The notes: generated by a model from the letters alone, not told the origin. A stretch of DNA of 64,000 nt from Trichoderma breve (GCF_028502605.1 NC_079235.1:2852001-2916000); one strand, 5' to 3'. Shown: positions 1 through 12,877, counted from the stretch's first letter. Translations and numbers: made by a program.

Positions 1-2887
1 CCTCGTGCTTGTTGGGCTGGCTCTCCTGTGTCCCTTTCATGTGTCCTCACAAATACTGTAATACTTACTGTATCCGCGAAATCCCTGTCTCGTCATTCAT
101 CCCCGAGCACGGAGGGCACGGCTTTCTGACGCGAAGCTCCTATTCCTGTAGCGTGTATTATACGGTCGTACGTACCGTACTCACGGGCCTCACGCCTTCG
201 GACTCTAGCATCAAAGTGCAGATGGAAGCGAGACCGAGCTCCCCGAGCGCCCTAGCTGAAAGGGCTTGCGCGTTTCATCGTCTCCACGATTCGGCTCTAA
301 AGATAGGTAACATGAGTGAAGCTGGCTGTCCGTGCTACGGGCCTCCGCCCTCCGTACCGAACGGACAAGCCGTCGACTCGATCCATCGTTCGATGGCCCT
401 CCGGCTCTTTTCGGAGCTCACGAGTCAACCAACCCGCCAGAAACTGCGCCTTTGACGTACTCGTACCCTATATTTTTCTTACTCTTTCGTTCAAGGTTCT
501 CTTTTTGTTTCCTTTCTTTTTTCCTTTTCGAGACAAAGCGCAATCCCTTGTACCCTTTTTGGTCCTTCGTCCTTGTGCTTGCTGAGCCCATTTCCTCTCT
601 CCCCCCCTCTTATTCCTCAAACATGATCCCCTGCAGTTTGCTGCGAGCTGAAAGACTGCAGATCCACAAACCTCAGTGCCCTGGCTGGTTGTTGCCATAA
701 TAACCGCAGCCTAGTCGAAATCCCATCATCTCCACCCTGGGCTGCGCTGCCCCTGCAAAACTGGGCTGCAAGCTGGACAAGAGTGAGGAAGCTTGGGCAG
801 GCATTTCCAGGGATTGTCCTTACAGTACCTGTATGTATACGAGTACCTGGACCTGGAAGTCCCAAATGCAGGAGACAACTTTCTGGTTGGTGTACTCGTA
901 GTTTGTAGTGCAGGACACGCATGTTGTCAGTGGCTGATTTTTTCCATCGTTCCGTTTCTACGGATATTGCCATCATCGGGCCGGCCGAGATCCGTCTAAT
1001 ACGGAATGCGGCAAAGTCGAGCAAGCGGCTGAGGCTGAGTATTGATCAAGACTCGAGCATCTTCATGCTCCTTCTTGTCCCTTGATGTCTGCCCTCCCCT
1101 CTTCCTTGCCGTCTTCAAGCAGGTACATGCTCTCTCGTACCAGGCTCTTTTATCTCTCCACAAAACGACCAATCACGACACTTGCTAGCGGCCATGGTGC
1201 TGCGTGCTTGCATGGTCTAGCGCAGTGTGCCTGTTTTGGATGATGCGAATAGATTGCCGCGACCGCAAAGCAAACCCGCGCGGTACAGTACGGGCAAATC
1301 CTTCTTGTGCAGTACCTGGTAATACCTACTCGCAGTATTATCCGGGAAGAGAGGGATAAAAGAGATAGCCCTGGAAGGGAAAACAGGAAAATGCATCAGT
1401 GCGGCCAAGGGCGCAGGGAAGCGATACGGAGAATATTATTTGCTGTGCGGCGCATGGGGCGGCACAGTGCGAGCGCAATCTGTTGCTCTGCTCTGCGTGG
1501 TGCAGCAAGCACGAGCTGGGATTCCTTCCAGCCGGGGGGGTTTTGGTTTTTGCCGTGCCGTTGGGTTTGATTTGACTTGATCTATTGATTTTTCTTTTTC
1601 TTTTTTTTCTTTCTTTTTTTTTTTCCCTTCTTTAACTTGGAACGTATTGCCTAGTTCTAAAGTACTAGGTATTTAACACGTATACATTTTGATGTCTCAA
1701 CAAAACAAAAACCTTTGCTCCCATCAGGCCATATTCCCGCATTCTCTCTCTCGTAATTCCAAGTCCTGTCGGCTGCCGCGGGCTGTGGTTGGCTGCATGC
1801 TCACCGGGTGGGACTGCAGCAGAGCCCAGTGCAAGGACCAGATTGTTAGACTCCCCCCAAGCCCCCCCTCGCCAGAAAATTCGTTGCAGCCTTCTTTTTC
1901 TTCATGGAAGACTTCCACGGCTTGAGTCAATCTGGGCTCGTACATTAGTGGTCCGTCTGGCACGCTGCACCTGCATGCATGCACCAGCACCTCCGCACTG
2001 GCAGCGCGACTCGACCACTCAGCGCTCGCCGATGTGCGCTTTGCATCACTGGCAACAGCTAAGAGCTGCCTCATCCTGGGCACTGGAGCTACCCTGGCCC
2101 GACCTACGTGTTCGAGTACTGGTACTTGCGCTGGCAGGGAGGGGATCCGACGACGACTTGTGCGCACTCGAAGCAATTGGCGCTGTCCAAGGCTTTCCAA
2201 GTTGCCATTACTCGTAGCTGCTTGGAGACATGTAGGGCTGCTCGCCAGGACGACAAGTACATGTACATTTGCTGGCCAACGAGCACGGGCGGCTTACTTG
2301 CAGTGACGCGACTGACAGCTTGGATGGATGGAGAGTTTCCATCCAACAGAACCTAACCTGAACCTTACATGTGAGTGCGAGCGAGGACGGCACGGCAGTC
2401 TTGGTACCTCGCTGCACCCGGGATGCATGTACATACGTGACTTGTTGCCCGTTGGACTGATTGGATCACAACATGGGATAGCAACATAATCCATCAATTT
2501 GATGTACGTGTACAGTACCGGACAGGACAGGACAGGACAGGCACAGACAGATGCAGGCGCATTACATTAGGCACATGTAGGGAGTTCGAGTACTCGTAAT
2601 ATTACGGAGCACTGTATGAGTGCAAGTGCAAGTGCAAGTGTGAGTGTGAGTACTCGTACATGTACAGCAGAGACGGGAGATATGGGTACAGCCCGCAAAG
2701 TACTGGGCTGGGAACAAAGCTGCACGGAATAGGGCTCGGCACCCGACCTGGCCTTATATCGATGCCTTTTCCTCCTGTTCCCTCCCGTCCCCATTGGCGT
2801 TGCCCCGATTACCTGCCTCAACTCATCGCCAGCATCACCATCCAACGGCTGTCGAGCCATGGCGTCGTCGAGCAGCTTCCCTTGCCC
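1..2887. other. Gene-poor intergenic DNA at the left edge
   Basis: I see no coding region here. Open frames are short, overlap on both strands and lack fungal-like codon bias. The stretch holds homopolymer T runs near 1590-1625, an ACAGG repeat at 2521-2541, GTGCAAGTGCAAGT-type repeats near 2620-2650, and several GTAC-rich palindromes around 2587-2665. It most likely belongs to the distal upstream region of the phosphodiesterase gene or to an unseen gene to the left. Confidence 0.6.
2521..2541. repeat. ACAGG pentanucleotide tandem repeat
   Basis: Four consecutive copies of a GACAG/ACAGG unit can be read directly. It is a simple microsatellite in intergenic DNA with no visible functional context. 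Confidence 0.85.
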
Positions 2888-2890
2888 ATG

Positions 2891-4388
2891 ATCCTCGCCT
2901 GCCCCGATCAGCAGCCCAGCTTCGTCTCGCTTCGCTTCACTCCTCCTTGCCTCGACTGCCTTTGCCCTACATCGAACGTACCTTGCGATTTCTGTCTTGT
3001 CTCTCCTGCCTACCTAACCTAACCTACTATCCTTGACTCTATTTTGCGCCGTCTCGTCTTACGCTGCCACCCCCTCGCTCCAAAAGCAAATCCAAAAGCA
3101 GACACAGACCCAACGCCCTCCCTCGCCCTCAGTCGCAGCGCGCGTGTTGGCGCTTGAACCCATCAAATTGATTGCCAACTCGCTTCGCCCTTGGCTCGCC
3201 TGCCAGTCGCAAACTCGATCCGTCTTCGCTTGTGCCAATTGTGCCTTTGTCGCTCTGCTGCATCTCCTCGCGCTGATCCTTCTCGCACGGCTGACGTCTT
3301 GCCCCTCCGCCAGACTCGACACTAGCAGCCCAAGCCTGCATCTTGCGCCCCCCCAGTCGTGCCCAGAATCTTTCCGGCGACAAAGACGTCTACCAGGCCT
3401 TGCAGGGCGAGACACGAACTAGAAGCGCCGCTAGACGCTCGCTGCTCTCCACTGCTGCGTCCGCTAGGCCCAGCGCTCCAGCAGCCCGCACGCACCGGGC
3501 CAAGCAACATTGAACCACAGCAGCCACATCCCGCCACCGCGCACCATCTGACTCCCCGGGGCTTCAGTGCCATCCCCCCCAAGGACCCCCCAAAGAGGCC
3601 CCAGAGGGCACCTAAAGCACCCAGACGACCCCCCTCTGGACCCGCCCGCGTGCGCCAAGCGTCTAAGACTCAAGAGCCACCCTTCTTGTGCGACTCCAGA
3701 AGTCGCCTTCGACTCTTCTCTGCTTGTTCCGCGAGCTGCGGCTGCGTCTTGCGTCCTTGGACCAACTACCGTCTAATTTTCCTTTGCTGTCACTTATCCT
3801 ACCATTCAAGACTTTGTCCCAAAACCTGTCCGGACACACACTTTGCTGTTGTGTGTGCCTGCAGGGAGCACCCTCTCTTGTTCTCGATTTTTTCCCTTTT
3901 CTTCCCTTTTAAATCCACCCTCTTGTCGTCGCCGGAATCAACTCGACGGATGCTCCTCATTCCGCGTCGCCGCCGCCATTGACTTTCTTCGACTCGTTCC
4001 TTATCCTCCTTTGCCAATTTTTCTAGGCGCTTCCTCTGAGCAAGTGTCCCGCCTTCATCGTCGCCTCGGCCGCCCTGTCGCATCACCCATCACAACAACG
4101 CCTTTCCTTTTGATTTTTCTCCCTTTCGAAACCCGCGCGCCCGAAACGCACCAAAGCTCTAGCTTCACTCCTCTTCTTCTACCAATTCTCCCGTGTGCGG
4201 CCTTTGACTCGCTGCTCGCTAAACGCTCCTCCTTGACGCTGGCTGAACAAAGGTCGAAAACTCCGAGACACCCTCAGCTCCAATTGTCCAGTCGCCTTGT
4301 GCCTCCCATATAGCCTTGCGCGCAGTAATCCTTGCCCGTGTGGCCAACGTGCTCCAGTCGCGAGACTGGTAGCCTTCCGTTGCCCACC
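2891..4388 (+). promoter_or_regulatory. ATG-depleted, pyrimidine-rich leader/promoter of the cAMP phosphodiesterase
   Basis: Reading all three plus frames, I find only one ATG in these roughly 1,500 bases, at 3950. The next ATG upstream is at 2888 and the next downstream is the phosphodiesterase start at 4389. The plus strand is rich in C and T throughout. Loss of ATG over such a length is what selection on a scanned 5' UTR would produce. For contrast, the 600 bases before SMP3 hold several ATGs. The transcription start cannot be seen, and part of this stretch may be spliced out as a 5'UTR intron. Confidence 0.55.
3950..3982 (+). promoter_or_regulatory. Candidate uORF, 10 residues, arginine-rich
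   Basis: This is the sole ATG in the depleted leader. It opens a ten-codon frame reading MLLIPRRRRH followed by TGA, about 407 bases before the main start. The -3 base is C, a weak context that would allow leaky scanning. Four consecutive arginines followed by histidine could slow an elongating ribosome. Translation and function are inferred, not shown. Confidence 0.4.
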
Positions 4389-7293
4389 ATGGATAGTCTC
4401 GCATGCCATGTCATTTACGTCAATCGCAGCGTTGGAGAGGCCCGGCTGCTGCGCGCCATACCTGACGATTCCGCGGCCTCGCCGACAGGCGCTACCCCCG
4501 ATTGGCGGCGCGATCGCGTTCGAGAACTCGTCCAGCCTCTCCTCGACACATTTGGTGACGGTTTGTTTTTCTCTTCTTCTCCTTCTCTTTCCCTCAGCCA
4601 TCCGTCACTCTTTGCTGACTCACGATACCGCACATATAGTTCATGTCTGTGCCACCGGCGCCGCCTGTATGGAAAAGCTGATGCAGCTTCACGAAGCCGG
4701 GTCCATGATGGACATGACACCAACCATGGTTCTTCTAGACACGCCCCATGATGAATGGATACCCGAGTCCTATTCCAACCCAAACTCTTCCTCTCCCGAT
4801 CCCAATTTGGTCAACCGCGACGCCGAGATTCATACACCTGACGAGAACCTCTACGGCCTGACGCTCCTCCAGAGGCTCATCACCGAGGCCCACCTGCGAA
4901 GCATTTCCAAGCTCGTCGTCCCCATCCCCATCATCAGCTATCCAGAGACTCGCGAACAGATGACCGACGGCACGACCGAGCCCTTGCCGGCTCAACCCGT
5001 CAGTCGTAAGCTCATAAGGAGGTGCTTGGACCTTGGCGCCGTCGACGTGATAATCAGCCCCCTGGGCCCTAAGTGTATCGCAACGCTGGAAATATGCGCT
5101 TATAAGGCCCATAGGGACGCCGCTAGGGACCAGCAGGCAATGATGGAGATTACAAAGGGCCGCAAGCGATCATGGGTTGGCGTCAACGACCAGAAGCCCT
5201 TTGCCTACCTCCGAGAGGCAATGGTCTCTGGCCTCATGAAAGGAATCTGCCGTCTCTCTCCTGAAGACGACAACATCGCCGGTGCCCACATTGCCGTTTC
5301 GTCTGAGCGCCAAGCCATCATTGCCGAAGCCGTCGGGCGCTGGCATTTCGATGCCCACGAATTCTCCGACGACGAGCTGCTGGTGGCTGCGATGCAGATG
5401 TTTAAACATGCCCTGACCTCCCCGGAACTCGAGAGGTGGCGGATACCAGCAGGTGAGTGTGCGCAAGTGAGCCCGTCTTTCCCCGGCGGTGCTAAGACAA
5501 TAAGCAACATCCCCCCCTCCTTGACAATGCCTGCATCCGTTCAGCCGCTGGAATTGATCCTGACCAATAATCTCAGACCAGCTCATTAGCTTCCTTGTCG
5601 CATGCCGTGCTGCATACAATAGCTTTGTTCCCTACCATAATTTTCGTCACGTGGTGGACGTCCTTCAAGCGACGTTCAATTTCCTCGTCCACATTGGCGC
5701 GTTCCCTCCGTACCCGACATGGTCTCAACCAAGATCCAAGGTGCAGAGATCGCCAATCGCCTCGCTCGTCAGCCCCTACGAAGCATTGACTCTTCTCGTC
5801 ACAGCCATTGGCCACGACGTGGGCCACCCCGGAGTCAACAATGGCTTTCTCACCACCTTGAACGCCCCGCTAGCGCAGCTGTACAATGACCGATCTGTCC
5901 TAGAGTCGTTCCATTGCGCCGCCTTTTCGCAGATCCTTCGCAGGTATTGGCCCGCGGTGTTCGAAGACAGGAAGATGCGCGGCCTGATGATTAGCTCCAT
6001 TTTAGCCACAGACATGGGCCTCCATTTTGACTACATGAAGAAGATGGCGACGCTCAAGGAGAATCCTACAAACTGGAATGGGCGCCAAGTTGAAGATGCC
6101 AAGGTTCTCGCATGTTCGCTCCTTATTAAGTGCGCAGACATTAGCAACGTGGTATGTACTGTAACAAAATGGAGAAAGGAAGGAGAAGGGGAAAAGCACA
6201 CCCAAAGGAGTCCAATCTTATGACGTTCTATTCTCTCTCTCTCTCTCTCTCTCTCCTTTCCCTTTTCCTTTCATCTTTTATTGTGGGCTTCAGAACCATG
6301 TATCGAGCCTTACTGACTCCTTCATAGGCACGCCGTCAATCAACAGCACTGAAATGGATGCATATGCTCTCGGAGGAGTTTTCAAGACAAGCCTCAATGG
6401 AGGACGAACTCGAGATCAAGTCGTCTTTGATGTCCCCCCCGAAAAAGGACATTCTATCCCTGGCCAACGCCCAGATTGGGTTCATGAACATGTTCGCCAT
6501 ACCACTGTTCCAAGGCGTGGCTGAAATAATGCCAGGCATGGAATACGCCGTCAAGGAGCTTCACATCAACAAGAAATTCTTTGAAGAAAAGGTGAAGGAG
6601 GAACAGGCCAAGGCAGCGGAAGCGGCTAGCGAGAACGTCCGGCACCGGCGAACGAGAAGCTACCCGATCGAAAATGACAGCGAAATGAAGAACATTGAGA
6701 TTTCGCCCGCACCGAGTCCCTCGACTGCCAAATCTGGCCACGACCCCCATACCCCTGTTGAACACCCGGACGTCAACGGCATGGCCTTTGGAGTCCCTTC
6801 ATCTTTTGACGCTGCGGATGGTGATCCTTTTACCTGCCACCGACCAGACGATTCTATCGAAGGCAAGTTGGTATCGACAAAACAGCGGACGAGCGAGACC
6901 ACCGAAGGCAGTTTATCCGCTGGTTACCCCGCGGACTGGGCTTCACAGGCAGCGAGTACGGCCACTGGCAAGATGACTCTGTCACCCAGTACGCAGGGCA
7001 CCAGCATCGTCAGCAACGAATCTGGAGAGCGAACCCTCAGCGTCCCTGCGTTTAATATGTCGCCTCTCAGCCTCAAGGGATCCCCAACGTCACCACGCCG
7101 AGAACGGGAACGGGAACGAGAACGAGAAATGGCGCAAGGAGACGAGGATTCGCACCTCGGAGGCAGCATAGGCAGAGCCGAAGGCAAGGCGCTTAAGAAA
7201 CGGCCAAGCAGGTTTCGAATGAAGGACTTTCCCTTCTTTAAGAGGAGCAAGGGATCAAGTCCTCCATTCCCGACCGCTGACACGTCTGGTTGA
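4389..7293 (+). CDS. pdeH: High-affinity 3',5'-cyclic-nucleotide phosphodiesterase (class I, Pde2/PdeH type)
   Basis: The enzyme hydrolyses cAMP to 5'-AMP and so sets protein kinase A signalling. Predicted exons are 4389-4560, 4640-5452, 5577-6151 and 6328-7293, encoding 841 residues; all three introns keep frame. The catalytic HD-type domain is clear: YHNFRH near residues 348-353, HDVGHPG near 407-413, and CADISN at the end of exon 3, giving the metal-binding His/Asp set of class I enzymes. The N-terminal 320 residues form the less conserved domain typical of fungal Pde2. The C-terminal 250 residues are Ser/Pro-rich and basic with a short Arg-Glu repeat, probably disordered and phosphorylated. 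The start ATG has an ACC context and is the first ATG after a long ATG-poor leader. Intron 3 carries a CT microsatellite. The function is secure; the symbol follows Magnaporthe usage and is by similarity. Confidence 0.93.
6233..6255. repeat. CT dinucleotide repeat inside phosphodiesterase intron 3
   Basis: About eleven CT units lie in the middle of the third intron (6152-6327), some 70 bases before the acceptor. It is a simple repeat; it may add to the pyrimidine tract but is too far upstream to be the main splice signal. Confidence 0.85.
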
Positions 7294-7881
7294 AGGGCGC
7301 CAAATTACCAATTTCTGTAACAGGCTACAAGTAAACCAAAAGACACCGGAGAGACAACTTGCGACAAGGAAGCAATATACACCACTGCCACGCGGAACGA
7401 AACTCCCGCGACGCGGCTACGATTATGGCCCTATGATTTACGAATGCGATTGTGCGAATATAGCCCTTTTTATGCGGGTCACGGCCACGTTATGATGTGC
7501 CTTTTTCTTCACGGATCGCGGGAAATTATTCGGTCGGTTCATGGCGTTGGATCCTACAAGTCGGTCACATCTTGCCACTTTGATGTTGCACTATGATGCC
7601 TGCCGAACGGATTTGACGGGAAGACAAAATAATAGAAACACACATACCAAAAAAGTCCAACTTTGGGTTCCAGAACCCGGACGGAGAAAAAAAAAAACAT
7701 TACACCCCCTTTTCCTTACATATAACCTGTATACCTAACACACTTATATATACTTGGGAGGGTGGGGAACGGCGATAAGTATATACCCTTGGGACTAGGC
7801 AGCCTAGGTCAGGATGTCGTGGGATTGACTCTTTCTTTTTACTTTCCTGTGTTACACTATTACTCTCACTACCTTTCCTTT

Positions 7882-7917
7882 CTCCTTCTTCTCCTTCTTC
7901 TCCTTCTTCTCCTTCAT
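7882..7917. repeat. CTCCTTCTT tandem repeat
   Basis: Four copies of a 9-base pyrimidine unit, the last imperfect, read directly downstream of the phosphodiesterase gene. Confidence 0.8.
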
Positions 7918-9936
7918 CCTCTTTTCTTTTTCTTTGCGTTTTCTTCTCTTCTTTTGGGTTCAGGGCTTGCTATGGTGTATCAAGACATGTATGAACAGGA
8001 GAGGAGGATTAAGACAACCGGGGAGGGCGTTATTACGGTAGGATTGCATAGGACTCTAGAGAAAGGCTGCAAGGTTCGAGAGGGTAAATGGGTGAGCTCA
8101 TGGTAGCAGAGACGAAGACACTGCATCCGTGTCTGGACTCCCAGGTGCACAGGCAACCATGTTTTGGTGCATAGCCCCGAGTTGAATACAGGTTACCCCG
8201 ACGAAAAGCGGGCATTTGAAGCTGATTCTGATTCTTGGCGATGGACGGCTCGATTGGCTTTCGAGCGGAACAACGAAGTGAAGCGGTCCTTGTCTTGTAT
8301 GACTGCCCGGTTGCCGATCCAGTCTAGCCGGGAGGCATGTTTTGTTCATCTCCCTGCATATCGGGCAAGTGGCCATTGTTGAAATAGATGATATCTAAAA
8401 AAAAAATGAACTCATTCTTGTACTTGTACCTACCGAACCGTGCGTGCATGAAGGATTGGATGCGGTGGAGCGTTGCAGGTGTGTGAAAACATGAGGATGT
8501 ACTTTGATCAACTGATTCGTCTCTGCATAGAGGAGAATATGGGTCTGTGAGGCATCAGCCGAGGCACACGAACACAGCATACATCTGACATTCCAGGGGG
8601 GGGGGGGGAAGAGCTGCAGCTGGGATTCTGATTCATGGGCATCCCATCCGCGGGAACTTGAGAATATCCGGGGCGTGGTTGAAGCTTCGGGAGGTGCATT
8701 AGCCTCTGGAGCTTTCTGGCACAAGGTTGTGGTGACCCCGCATTCCCCTTGGGTTGTTTCTGTCCAGCTGTGCATTAGGCCTGTGACTATCTACGCTTCC
8801 TGTGGTGTTATTCCGAGCTAGAGAGACGGCAGGTTTTCGTCTGCTGCTGGAGGGTGGGAGCTGAAGCTGTGGTATCTGGGGGTTTCTGATATTTCGATGT
8901 GGATTGTACCTAGTTGAAGTACGGCGTTGTCAGGCTTATCGTGTCTAATCTTTCAGGATGAGAAGTCATACATAACTCAAGGGTCTTCAACGAGGTAAAT
9001 CGCAAGGCATCCACGCTCATGCTTTCAAGTTGAATAAACAATTTTGCGTGCTCGTGGCTTGTTGGCATAATTTAGTCTAGATCCTGCAACAGGTAGCCGA
9101 TCCAACAACCAATCTACTGTACTTGGCTCGACTCCGCACCGGCTATCCGACAGCCGTACCGCAGAGAAGGAAAATCGACAAGCTGAAAACATTACCCAAT
9201 TCGGAAGACAGAAGAATGAGGGGGGGATGAGTCCCCGCCTACCTGAGCCGCTAGTCATGACAATGTGCCTTGAGCAAAGTAAACGCAGCGTCGGCCTTCC
9301 GCGGACGCTACTTTGCTGTTACCTTGGTAGTATGTAGCACCAGACCCCAACAAAGGGGAAACCGGGAGAGGAGGCGGAGGTCATTTTGGTTAAAATACTC
9401 CCGGTCCCTATACTACTACCTAGTAGGTAGACCAATGTACCGAGCAAAAGAGGAGAAACACAAAAAACCCTGGAAAAGTTGGTTTGGCGTTGTGGTTATA
9501 AAGGAATAGTAGCCCGCTGCCCACAGTTTCCCGTCTTCCTACCCCTGGCGCGCGCGACCGATATTCTGACGTGGACTTCTTAACTTTATGGTTGATTTTC
9601 TAGACCATTGAGTTCTCCACAACGTCTCTTCTTGAAAGATAATTCTTGCGATTCGTTGTTGCGTTGTGTCGAGTTTGGGTTTGTTTTGTCGTGTGACTTT
9701 GTCTTGTCAGTCAAGCGAATACATGCGCTAGTTGAATGACTCAAAAGAGACTCTAGTTGTGAACCACAATCTATGACGCCGGTTTGAGTTGCAATTGTCA
9801 ACCAAGGACAAGAACATATACAGTCCATCAAGAGAGCCGCAGAGCGGTACTTACCATTCCCGCCGCCGTTGTGACACGCGGATGAGCGATCTAGCATCGG
9901 CAGGGGCATTGTTTGCTGTAAATCTCACTTGTACGA

Positions 9937-9963
9937 CTCTCTCTCTCTCTCTCTCTCTCTCTC
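9937..9963. repeat. CT dinucleotide repeat in the alcohol oxidase promoter
   Basis: About thirteen CT units lie 150 bases before the start codon of the downstream gene. Pyrimidine tracts in this position are common near fungal transcription starts; a role here is inferred. Confidence 0.85.
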
Positions 9964-10109
9964 AGGCCTACCACCATGATCCCTCCTTCATATGAATAAC
10001 TGTCAGGACGAGCTTAAGGAAGACCGAAACTAACACAAAAGACAGGCAAACTCACCAAGTAACTCGTCATCTTCTTCTAAACTGATATACCAACAATATC
10101 GACCAAACT

Positions 10110-12637
10110 ATGGCAACTCCAGCTCCCCAGGCCCCCGTGGCTGTCCCTCTCCCCCCTACTCCTTCAAGCGACTTCATGACCGAGGCCCAATGGGACATCC
10201 TATGGGCACTGTTGGACGGCGCACTGCCGTCCTACGTCCCGGCATCTGCAGTCACGGACAAGGAGACGCAGGTTGCCATCCCGGACGCAGAGTTCGATGG
10301 CATTGTCGATGGCATCACTAGCTCGCTCGACGGCGCTCCGAGTAGAGGAGAAATTGCAGAGTTTCTTGCCTTCCGGCCGGTTGATCATGCACCGTTCCGG
10401 GACGACTGCATACGCAACTTGGCTGCGTCACCGGCAAAAGACAAGCTTGCAAAGGCCCTTGGGTCATTAGGGTGAGTTTGATTCATGTAGTTGCCATTGA
10501 CATAGACATGAGAGAAGAGAAGTGTGTGTTATCGGGATCGCCAGATAGACTGACTCGATGCTATACTAGGACTCGTGCTGGAAGTCTCTTGTTGACCGGC
10601 TACTGGAGCCCCATCACCCAGCAGCCTTCCAGTGTGCGTGAAGCCATCCTCAAGTCTTGGACAACCGCGAGGCTCCAGTCGCTCAGAGGGTTGGCAAAGT
10701 CCCTCGCCGCTCTAGCTGGCAAGGCAAATGGCACAACAAACCCTTACTTCAACAAACTCTCAGGTTACTCAGACGCCCCAGTGGACTGGAAACCTGTGCA
10801 GGGATTCGACTTCAAGTTCATCCAGCTGCAGCCCGGAGACGACGTGCACGAAATCACCACCGACGTCGTCATCGTCGGCTCTGGCCCAGGAGGAGGCGTC
10901 TGCGCAAAGAACCTAGCCGAGGCAGGGCACAAGGTCCTCGTCGTCGACAAGGGCTATCATTTTCCAACCTCCCAGCTCCCCATGCCGCAAATGGCCGCCC
11001 TCAACCACCTGTTCGACCACGGCGGCGCCTACGTCAGCGAGGACACGAGCACCGCCATCACGGCCGCCAGCTGCTGGGGCGGGGGCGGCACCATCAACTG
11101 GAGCGTCTGCTTCAAGCTCCAAGACTTTGTCCGCAAGGAATGGGCCGACGAGGGCCTTTCGCTCTTCACGTCCCCCGAGTTCGACGAGTGTATGGACAGA
11201 GTCTGGGACTTCATCGGCGCGGGAACGGACGCCATCCGCCACAACTTCCGCAACAACATACTGCTCGATGGGTGTAACAAGCTGGGCTGGCACGGAGACG
11301 CTGCTCCTCAGAATACGGCCAATAAGGAGCACTATTGCGGCCATTGCCATCTGGGCTGCGGATTGGGAGAGAAAAGGGGCCCGACGGTGGCCTGGCTGCC
11401 CGCTGCGGCTGACGCAGGCGCCGAGTTCATGGAGGGCTTCGCCGTCGACAAGGTGCTGTTTGACGAAGACGGCACGACAGCGACGGGCGTTGAAGGTTTG
11501 TGGGTAGCGAGAGACGCCGAGGGTGGCGTCGACAAGGACATCGGACAACGTACGCAGCGAAAGGTTGTCATCAAGGCAAAGAAGGTCATTGTGTCCGCCG
11601 GCACGTTCTGGAGCCCCGTCATTCTAATGAAGAGTGGCATCCAAGTAAGTTTCACATCAATCCAGTTGCATCTTCATCACATCTCTTCCCGTCTCTACTC
11701 ATTTGGGAGATGTCTTTGTGAAACCACACTCGCTGACATGCACAACTCACCCCCTTGTTTTAGAATCCGCAACTCGGACAAAATCTTCATCTACATCCAG
11801 TCAACTGCTTGATAGCAGTGCATAAGAAAGAGACTCGGCCGTGGGAGGGTGGTATCATTACAACCTACAGCGGCGAGTTTGAAAACCTCGACGGCAAAGG
11901 ACACGGAGTAAAGTTGGAACCCTTATGCATGGTGGTAAGTAGCTATACCGGCCAGCAAATTGGAGGGAAAAAGCCACCTTCGGGTGGTTTTCCAAGTCTG
12001 GACACTTGACTGACTCGTGGAATTCTAGCCATACATCACGTTTGCACTGCAATATTGGAATGGAGGTCTTGACTCCAAGCTTCTCACCATGAAGTATCGC
12101 CATCTTAGCAGCTTCATCTCGCTTGCCCGTGACCGAGACTCCGGCCGCGTATTTGTCGACCCTGAGACCGGGGGGCCGCGCATTGAATACACGACTTCTG
12201 ATTTCGACCGTGAAAACAACCTGGAGGGAATCATTGGCCTGGCCAAGATTGCCTATGTCGGTGGCGCAACGGAGATTCGAGTGCATTACCCCGGCGTGCC
12301 GCCGTTCCTGCCCAATGCCGCGGAGCAGGAGAAGCACGTCCAAGACAAAGATCCCGAGTTCACAGACGCTGCTTTTGGAAAGTGGCTACAGCAACTCCGC
12401 ACTTTGAGTAACAAGCCTCCCCTGACTGCCTTTGGCTCAGCGCATCAGATGGGAACGTGCCGAATGAGCGCCACGAAGGAATCGGGCGTGGTGGATGCGA
12501 AGGGAAGCGTCTGGGGGACCAAGAACTTGTACGTTGCAGACTCTAGCGTGTTCCCGAGCGCGAGCGGCGTCAACCCCATGGTTACCGTCATGTCCATTGC
12601 CGACTGGATTTCGCGGGGTGTCTCTAAGGAGCTGTAG
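10110..12637 (+). CDS. Long-chain fatty alcohol oxidase, GMC flavoprotein family
   Basis: This enzyme oxidises long-chain fatty alcohols to aldehydes in the omega-oxidation and hydrocarbon-use pathway, with FAD and oxygen, usually on peroxisomal or ER membranes. Exons are 10110-10471, 10570-11644, 11764-11934 and 12029-12637, encoding 738 residues, the usual length for the family. The FAD-binding Rossmann motif GSGPGGG lies near residues 224-230, followed by an acidic VVDKG strand end. The segment from SCWGGGGTINW and the cysteine-rich CGHCHLGC region are typical of fungal members. The C-terminal GMC domain has HQMGTCRM near residue 675 and NPMVTVMSIADWI near the end. The last residues are SKEL, which is not a canonical peroxisomal PTS1. 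All three introns are in phase. The next gene downstream is 8 kb away, so there is no informative context. Confidence 0.93.
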
Positions 12638-12877
12638 GGGACATGAGGTGAGGAGCTCGGCCCTTTGATGGAGAGATTCATTGGATAGATTTGGCAGATT
12701 CCGTGTCCACACCATGAGCAGAGAAGCAGGGGCGATTGGATGGAAATATCACTGTTTCACCTTTTGGACCTATAGGGAATGAGATTCAAGCGCTTTCGGT
12801 GGCCGGGGACGCATAAGGAAAGGATTCAGAGGCCCAGATTTGATAGCTCGCCTTGCTAAAAGGAATAATGGAAAGCC

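Larger units (their letters stand above)
7294..10109. other. Intergenic region between phosphodiesterase and alcohol oxidase
   Basis: No supported gene. The stretch contains the phosphodiesterase 3' UTR, a CTCCTTCTT 9-base repeat at 7882-7917, a run of about 12 G near 8588-8600, and the promoter of the alcohol oxidase with a CT repeat at 9937-9963. Open frames here are short and do not resemble proteins. Confidence 0.6.
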
